From: Adiantum capillus-veneris
Lineage: Eukaryota; Streptophyta; Polypodiopsida; Polypodiales; Pteridaceae
Direction: 5' to 3'
Assembly (NCBI GenBank): GCA_014529385.2
Contig: CM043963.1
Coordinates: forward strand, 71,564,412 to 71,628,411
Length of the DNA: 64,000 nt
The position numbers were made by a program, and so were the translations under genes. A model generated the notes under the pieces. The model had not been told where the DNA came from. It saw only the letters and a list, made by a program, of their open reading frames with translations, and searched no databases. Shown piece by piece: positions 57,266-64,000 of the stretch; position 1 is the stretch's first letter, and every line of letters starts with the position of its first letter.

Positions 57266-57395
57266 ATGATGGAAGATATCGTCTTTCAATCTTGGAATGT
57301 GAAAGGGTTGAAAACCTAGAAGAAGAAGTGTGCACTCTTATGGGAGGAAGTTAAGAGGGCTAAGGATGTAATGGAAATGGCCTATGAACTTTGAG
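57266..57395 (+). pseudogene. LINE ORF2 N-terminus (endonuclease start)
   Basis: MMEDIVFQSWNVKGLKT, then a TAG, then KKKCALLWEEVKRAKDV in the same frame. The SWNVKGL motif is the characteristic start of the APE-type endonuclease of plant L1 elements. Confidence 0.75.
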
Positions 57396-59090
57396 AGTAG
57401 CGGAATTAGGAAAGTAGGTGAAGCACTTTTAAGAGATTACTTTGTGAGCAAAGCGGGTGAACTTAATTCATGGTAGCAACATAAACATGGTACTTACTTA
57501 ACTTGGCATGAACAATACTTTTGCAAGAGAGAGAGAGTTTAGAGAACATGACAATAGTTGAGGACCGGATTCATATGGTGCCGGTCCCCCCTCCAATAGG
57601 CATTTGTATTATAGTTTCTCCCATCAAGAGAGACTTGGTACAATACAATTTTTGTGTTCCTTGTGACCTTGGTGATGCAATGAAGATGGAAAGCTTCATG
57701 CATCACAAACATAACATAACCTTGAAGAAAGCATTAACTATCCCAAGCCTCAGTCCCAAGGCCTCAAACACCTTCGAAGGTGGAGAGAGCTAGCGGGGAA
57801 TGAGGATAGGGAAGAGGAAGAAGAAACATTCCATAGAAGAAAGAAGTAGTTCCTCACGTATCATTACTCTTCTTGCTAGCATACATAATAGCGTAGTAAT
57901 GGAGATGGAGAAGATAGCAAGCTTAAGCATTGAAGCATGACTCTTGGTTGGATTTGCATTCCATAGCCAAGAGTGTTGATGTAGGCTTTCACTCTCACAA
58001 GCTTGGAGAAGGAGGTGGTGTTCCTCAACTTTCACCAAGTGAGAATGGTGTCTCCAATGAGTGTGTGTGATGGTGTATATCCCCCTAGCACCCCCCGTCC
58101 TTGATTTGGGCAAAAATTCTACTTGCTACAAGCTCATTGGACCCCTCTCCCCTTAGCCAATCACATCCAGCATGCAGTCAAGCATATGGGTAGCCTTTTG
58201 ACAAGTGTCCTCCTTACCCCTTAGAGAGAGAGAGCTTGAAAATATCTAGATATTTGTTAGGTGGAAGTAAAAGCTCATTGGACCCTTCTTTAGCCCAACC
58301 AATAGCATTCAAGCACCCATGTGGTTAAGCTTAGTGAGAGTCTGACATGTGTCCCATGTGCTCTTTTAGAATTCCCCTAACTTTTGAGATTTTTATGCAT
58401 AGGAAGTTTCTCAAGCAACTTCCTCATTAAGTGAGTAGGTTCTCTTTTTGACTCAAGCATCTTACCCCCCATGCATAGGAAGCTTCTCAAGCAACTTCCT
58501 CATTAAATGTGACAAGTACCTCAAGTACCTTAGTCATCAAGCATGACAAGCACCTTAGGTGGAGTTCCCACCTCAAGCACAGCCTTAGCTTGCCTAAGTT
58601 TAGGTCGGGTTCCCACCTCAAGCACAACCCTAGCTTGCTTAAGTTTAGGTCGGGTTTCCACCTTAATCACAACCCTAGATTGCTTAAGGTTCCCACCTCA
58701 AGCATAGCCCTAGCTTGCTTAAGGTTCCCACCTCAAGCACAACCCTAGCTTGCTTAAGGTCAAAAGGACTTTTAACACTAACCATTGGAGGTCTTTAATG
58801 AAGCTAACCCTAAGGTCTTTTAAGCTTCATTAGTTAACCTTGCTCTTTGACAGACCATCTCTCATTTGAGCCCCTTTACCATTGGCCCCGTGTTGAGATA
58901 GATCCGTAAGCACATGTCTATATTCTAACCTTTGTTCCCGTTTATTATCCCATATTAAATGATCAGTTTAATATGAGAAAATCGTTTGGGTTGGTTAGAT
59001 ATTAGATATTTAATGACAAGGAAGTCAACTGCTAGGCTATCCAAGAGCATCACCTAGACGCTCGCAGCAAAAGAAAGTAAGATTTGGGAA
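57396..59090. other. Segment interrupting the LINE endonuclease
   Basis: About 1.7 kb with no LINE homology I can read. It contains a 90-codon plus-strand ORF (57521-57793) without a known motif, a minisatellite (58565-58761), and a repeated pair at about 58390-58430 and 58475-58505 (TGCATAGGAAG.TTCTCAAGC). Probably an insertion, but its ends and any target duplication could not be defined. Confidence 0.5.
58565..58761. repeat. Minisatellite, 34-45 bp units
   Basis: Five units beginning with TTCCACCTC- or TTCCCACCTCAAG-like sequence at 58565, 58610, 58655, 58690 and 58724. The first units are about 45 bp (including TTTAGGTCGGG) and the later ones about 34-35 bp. The ORF across it is repetitive and not supported as a gene. 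Confidence 0.88.
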
Positions 59091-59704
59091 AGAAGTTGGT
59101 GTTCTACGGTGAGGGAGTGGACGAGTACAATGACATCCTCTCTATTTTAGATAGATACCTTGAGCCAAAAGTGATCATGAGTCACTCTTCTAGGAGATTT
59201 CTTGGAGTTAAAGTCAAATGGGCTAGTCAACCACTCACTATTATCAACATTTATAGCCCTTGAAAAGCCGCCAAGGATAGAGCCAAGCTGTGGATGCACC
59301 TTATAGATATTCATATTGAAGGGGAGTGGCTCCTACTTAGGGACTTCATTATGGAGGAGAAGATGAAGGGAAAAACAAATTCCTTAAGCCTGTTGGGCTG
59401 GATCAAAAAAATTCAAATGTCTGATGTACTTGTGAGAGGTTGGACCGTGGAATAACCAGGTTTCATGTATGTCAGCCTGCAATATGCCCACACGGCCCCC
59501 CAGCTGGACAAGTGCTACTATTCTCACAATGCCCATTGGATTCCATCCCTTGTCAAAATGAAGGTAGTAATATCGCAAAACATGTTAGATCACTTTCCAC
59601 TTCACATCAAATCCAACAAAGACAAAGGGACAGGTAATTATCCCAAAGGAACTAGGAAGCGTCTGATTTCAGGGGAACACATGTTCAAAGACCCTCTTTT
59701 TTAA
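59091..59704 (+). pseudogene. LINE endonuclease, second part
   Basis: FLGVKVKWASQPLTIINIYSP, then a TGA, then EGEWLLLRDFIMEE in place of the family's G-D-F-N core. After a frameshift, NMLDHFPLHI is equivalent to the S-D-H-x-P catalytic motif (about 59580-59612). The catalytic GDFN is degraded to RDFI, so the enzyme is dead. Confidence 0.75.
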
Positions 59705-59855
59705 AGCCTTACCAAGAAATCTCTACACAAGATTAATAAATATGTTGTTCTTGAAAACCCTAGAGCTTGGGAGATTTTTACCAAGATCATACAATAAGAA
59801 ATCAAGAGCATGAGCCCCAAAATGAAAAAGGCTCAAGACGAGCACATGAAGCAGC

Positions 59856-61645
59856 TTGAGGATGAAGTGGCTCTGTTGTCAAAAAAAAAGGTGGGGTCAG
59901 CATCCAAAGAAGAGATGGCTAGAGGCTAAAGCTAATCTTGCTAACCTTAAACTCAAGGAGGTCATGAGGGCTAGAGTGCTATCCACAGAAACCTTCCTAC
60001 AGTGTGATGCCTCCAATCAAGAACATTTTCTTCCGGTCTTAAAAATCAAGAGGAGTAGGGGCCGTGTCTAGTCACTTATAGATGGGGATGGTAATTCTAC
60101 ACATGATAAAATGGCCATGATGATGCTTGAGAATTTGAGCCAAGCTATAGGCCAAGAAGAAGCCAGAGCCTCTCTGCTTACTAGCATCAGTAAGACAATA
60201 TCTCTTGCTAAAGACAACCTCCTTGAGAAGGCCTTCACAGAAGGCAAATGCTCATTTGCATTGCAAGCTCTAGGCAAGGAGAAGTCTCCTGGTTGGGATA
60301 GATTGACTACGGAGTCCTTTGGAGAATTTTGGGATGATCTTAATGTCCATATCACGAGTATGGCTAACCAAGCCTTGCTCAAAGGGACTTTGGATTCTAG
60401 CATGCTCATAAAGCCTATCCCAAAGGTATTATGCTTCTCTCAACTCAAGCATTGGTGCCCCATCTCTATGATGTCTATGGATCATAAAATCATTGCTAAA
60501 GTTGTTGCCCTTAGGATCTCCCCATTGCTTGATAAAGCCATCTCCCTCCATCATCATGGATTTATAAAAGGCAAATCTATCTATGATAACATCTTGGTAG
60601 AAATGGTTGGAATTGAGTATGCTTCCTTCACAAAGCAAGAGTGCATTCTACTGCAACTTGTCCTAGACAAGGCCTATAACAGGATTATGTGGTCATTCAT
60701 AGAAGATGTCACGAAGTCGCTTGGCTTTGGACCCCGATTGTATCGCCTTTCCTTTCTCTGGGAGAGGGTAGCCACTTTGAACTGTTGTTCAATGATAGGA
60801 TCGTGGGCTCTTTTGAAGTCAAAAGATCAATTAAACAAGAATTCCCTCTTACCCCCTTGTTGTTTGCCATTGGCTCGCACCCGCTTATTACTATGCTCAA
60901 AGATTGTGCTCTAAAAGGGGAGATACAAGGGTTGGCCCTACCCAAAAACAACCAACTCCTAGCAAAGCTATTTGTGGATGACTCACTCCTCTTCTTAAAA
61001 GATTGCCCCCAAGTAGTCCAGAAGTATCTCGAGATTGTGCAGACTTTTGCCGTTGCCTCAGGATAAAAGTGCAATATTGAAAAATCAAGGTTGATCTCTC
61101 TGTCGAAGAACGAACCATTCGACCCATCTTTTTGGACAGGGGAGATTGTCTCAAAAGGTAAGAATTTTTGGTGTCTTGGATCCTCCGTGGGGGTGGGCTT
61201 AATGCATAGACAAAGATTCCAGTGGGTCTTAGAAAATATCAGGTGCAAGATGAGAAGGTGGAAGTATGTGCTTCTGCCTTTCCCAAGCCGGGTCAAAGTG
61301 AACTCCTCCATGATCCCTTACACTACCTTCACTAGCCCGCTCCTTAAAATAGCCATAAGTAATTGGAAAGAGTTCTTGAAACCGATTAAAAAGTTTTTAT
61401 GGAAAAATAATGCCAAAGCCTCAACACCTTGGCAATGGACGAAATGGGACGGCGTAGTCACTAGACCAGTAGACCAAGGTGGTGTATGGATCCTCAACCC
61501 TACCGTTTATGTGGAGGCCCTTTGTGCCAAGTTTGTGGTCTTGATTGCAAAAAAAGACCAGACATGGGCTATTATGACCTATGATTTGATGGACTGGGCA
61601 AAGCTCTACTTGGGGGGCATGGTGGAAAGGGTAGGAGGTTCATGA
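59856..61645 (+). pseudogene. LINE reverse transcriptase
   Basis: Linker LKLKEVMRARVLSTETFL (59930-60000). RT proper starts at KSPGWDRLTTESFGEFW (60280-60340), then LIKPIPKVL, ISPLLDKA and FIKGKSIYDNILVEMVG. Motif A reads LVLDKAYNRIMW where sister copies read LDLDKAYD, so a catalytic Asp is lost. A frameshift near 60760 leads to RSIKQEF...LLFAIGSHP and the intact catalytic box AKLFVDDSLLFLKD (about 60965-61005). A TAA follows ASG (61066). The thumb and connection region (61091-61645) includes WKEFLKPIKKFLWKN and DQGGVWILNP. Confidence 0.88.
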
Positions 61646-62040
61646 CAAATTGCTTGCCCCTCAATGGACCAGCTTAAGGGTGAGCGGCGCAACGGGTGAG
61701 CTGGTGTGCAAGTGAAACAAAGCAACGAAGGTTTTAGAGTGGGGGGAGACTACAAGATACTTCCAGAACTCTATTTCACTCTGGCCCCCTTGGCTCTCCC
61801 GAGCTACTGGGATAATTTTGGACCCATATTGGAGGGAGATTGCTAGAAAGATGAATAACAAAGGACTTCAATGTCTGACCCACCTATGGATGCTGGGCAG
61901 CCTAAAATGTAAAGAGGTAGACCTTGGAAAGCCTGGCAATGGCCACAGAGTAACCACTTTCTCAAACCATACACCAAGGGCATTCACCTACGGCTTATGC
62001 ACAAGGCAGAATGGCTCGCCCCTCTGAGCAAATAGTGGGG

Positions 62041-62552
62041 CAAAGCAATGGCCAGAGGAGCGGTGGCTGGCGGCTACTAAGAACATTTGTAATGAATATT
62101 TTTTCTGTGGAAGGTGTTATGGGGGTCCCTACCAACAAGTGACAAGGTCTTAGCTTGAGGCATTGGCTGACAGGTGCTCGGGCCACACAACTGCTAGGGA
62201 GAACCTGCCTTACTTATTCTTGGAATGCCTAGGAGTCAGAGGCTTGGCTAGTAAGGTGTGCAAAATGATCCAAAGGGCCTGGAAGAGTGGGTTTTACAAG
62301 AATCATCGGCTCCTTGGAGGGAAAGAGATGAAGAGTCAACCGATTTTGATATGTACTCAAGTAGTTAGATTTTGCTTCTTCCACCATGTTTGGAAGGCCA
62401 AGAATGCCCATTTGTTTGACCAAGATCTCTCGAGAGCCAGCTACGTGGAGATTATCAAAGATAGTAGGGAAACTATCCTTGGGATTTGGAAAAACAAGAC
62501 CTCTTGCAAGTGGAATTGGGTAACTCTTACTGTAAGATCTTTGACCATTTAA
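62041..62552 (+). pseudogene. LINE ORF2 C-terminus with zinc-binding (zf-RVT) region
   Basis: RCSGHTTARENLPYLFLEC (about 62172-62230) corresponds to the C...C...E...HLF..C motif of plant LINE ORF2 ends. It is followed by FHHVWKAKNAHLFDQDLSRA and SYVEIIKDSRETI (62380-62480), and a stop after RSLTI. The first part is in other frames (about 62041-62165). Confidence 0.75.
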
Positions 62553-62712
62553 TGGTTGCCAAGTTGGTGCTCCTTTTGATAATCTATCTCCATTGGAATG
62601 TATGTGGCCATGACTTGGATTGAGCATAGTGTTGATGTAATGGTTTTTTTTAATTAATATAACCTTTCACATATTGTGAGATTTTCCACAAAAAATAAAA
62701 ATAAAAATTGAA

Positions 62713-63080
<368 letters not shown>

Positions 63081-63156
63081 ATACTAGGAAGAAAATTGAT
63101 TGCTCAACATAAACTCAAGTGGAACAGCGTTTGATCCTATAACATGTACAAAGCTT

Positions 63157-63359
63157 TTTTTTTTTTTGTGCTGCAAAACTCACAATTGTGAGTGATTGTA
63201 TTAGTTGCCCTTTTCCTACCACATATATCATCTCCTTACTTTCCTATACTATCTTAGAGAAGCTAGCCACAGATAGGTCACTGTCAAAAACCCGACAGTT
63301 CCTGGCCTTCCAAATATTACTGAAGAAACAGCTATCTGACAATTTGTACATGTTGGCAG
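63157..63359 (-). mobile_element. 5'-truncated LINE insertion with perfect target duplication
   Basis: Flanked by the identical 18-bp sequence ATAACATGTACAAAGCTT (63139-63156 and 63360-63377). On the minus strand the 203-bp insert encodes the LINE C-terminal piece IWKARNCRVFDSDLSVASF (about 63315-63255). It then has a short 3' UTR with the stem-loop ACTCAC-AATT-GTGAGT (63178-63193) and ends in an 11-A tail (plus-strand T at 63157-63167). Textbook target-primed insertion. Confidence 0.92.
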
Positions 63360-63377
63360 ATAACATGTACAAAGCTT

Positions 63378-64000
63378 ATTTCAATGAGTGTGACAGTTGT
63401 GTGTGTGAATGTAAAGAAACTCCTTGTCAACATGAGGTCAAAGAAAAGGAGGATAATATTCCTTGAGCATGCAACCAATCAACTACTTTCATGCCATTTT
63501 GTTTTGCTAGTAGGCAACTAGTGTACTGGCAGATTGGCAATCAAAGGATGAGTGCACAGCTCAATGTTTGGGAAAAATCATTTTTTAAAACGTCAGAATT
63601 CCTTTCCTTGAATTTGCCAAGAGGAAATTTTAGAAAATTAGTTTTTTTTTTTTTTTTTGGGGGGGGGGGGGGGGGGGGCACGGGGGGTGGTTTGCACTAT
63701 CTTCTCTATTTTGGGGCAGAATTTCTCCTTTTTCCCTTACACTCAACTGACATTTTTGAAATTGAAAACAACACGATATTAAGCTGAGACACATTTTTCT
63801 TGGACACTGGCACAACTTGGTTTATTTTCAAGATTTGGTAGCTAGGTGGAAACCTTATTTTGATTTAGCTAGAAAATAGTCAATGGAATGTAAATAGCTT
63901 CATAACATCGTGTGTGAACTTTATAGGCATCTTCATTTACAATTGGCCCAAGCCCAATTTGTGCTCATTTGTCAAATAAGTGTGAACCTTTTTGAAATGT
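63378..64000. other. Unassigned stretch with poly-T/poly-G tract
   Basis: No gene recognised. At 63642-63678 a run of about 17 T is followed immediately by about 20 G. Confidence 0.5.

Larger units (their letters stand above)
57266..62712 (+). mobile_element. L1-type LINE remnant, split by ~1.7 kb
   Basis: ORF2 begins at ATG 57266 (endonuclease start), is interrupted from about 57396 to 59090, then continues through endonuclease, RT, thumb and zinc-binding C-terminus to a 3' UTR and A-rich tail (about 62688-62710). No ORF1 was identified upstream. The RT and C-terminal segments match the remnants at 9.8, 16.5, 17.4, 49.8 and 63.2 kb, so this is the reference copy of the local LINE family. 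Confidence 0.85.

Noticed and set aside
57521..57793. 90-codon ORF as a host gene
   Set aside because: No motif, no intron or promoter evidence, and it lies within a segment that interrupts a LINE.
58509..58748. 79-codon ORF with internal FRSGSHLKHNP repeats
   Set aside because: The repeats are the translation of a minisatellite; no start context or homologue recognised.
60709..61311. 200-codon minus-strand ORF opposite the LINE RT
   Set aside because: The plus strand carries the recognisable RT motifs; the minus ORF shows none.

Overview
The window looks like intergenic DNA from a large, repeat-rich plant nuclear genome. I find no host protein-coding gene, rRNA gene or convincing tRNA gene. 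Nearly all coding signal is broken retrotransposon protein: Ty1/copia with an initiator-Met tRNA primer site, a Ty3/gypsy element with the second RNase H typical of the plant Tat lineage, plant L1-type LINEs, and a reverse transcriptase (RT) of Penelope-like or related type. Long GA and GT/CA microsatellites are frequent. Long AC/GT runs are uncommon in flowering plants, so a fern, gymnosperm or other non-angiosperm is my guess (inference only).

Layout. 1-2.07 kb: AT-rich DNA with microsatellites. 2.07-9.43 kb: a minus-strand element with ~1.5 kb direct terminal repeats around a decayed ~1,000-codon reading frame ending in a non-LTR, non-copia, non-gypsy RT. 9.44-15.91 kb and 17.05-26.84 kb: two copies of a ~6.45 kb block (LINE remnant, copia protease fragment, LTR, gag/protease tail); the second copy carries a copia insertion whose empty site survives in the first. 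15.91-17.05 kb: a GT-bounded dispersed repeat and a LINE fragment.

19.47-40.39 kb is a nested stack. The host is a minus-strand LTR element of ~8.9 kb after removal of insertions: 5' LTR 39472-40390, primer-binding site, long leader with a repeated palindrome, gag/protease remnants without any RT or integrase, polypurine tract, 3' LTR 19472-23767. Its 3' LTR is split by Copia-A (19810-23157). Its leader is split by a Tat-like Ty3/gypsy element (29675-38349, plus strand), which sits in the middle of one of the palindromes. The host element lies inside an older copia protease fragment.

40.4-64 kb holds a gypsy integrase tail fragment, a fuller copia element with a perfect 5-bp target duplication (Copia-B, 43501-48634), LINE 3' ends, a probable gypsy LTR plus primer site near 51.8 kb, a ~173-bp-arm foldback structure with a minisatellite grown from one arm (53.7-54.4 kb), a LINE ORF2 remnant (57.3-62.7 kb) split by ~1.7 kb of other DNA, and a 203-bp 5'-truncated LINE insertion with a perfect 18-bp target duplication (63.14-63.38 kb). 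Three LINE 3' ends share a small stem-loop just before the A-rich tail. Every coding region described carries stops or frameshifts, so none is predicted to work now. All similarity calls come from reading translations by eye, not from database searches.
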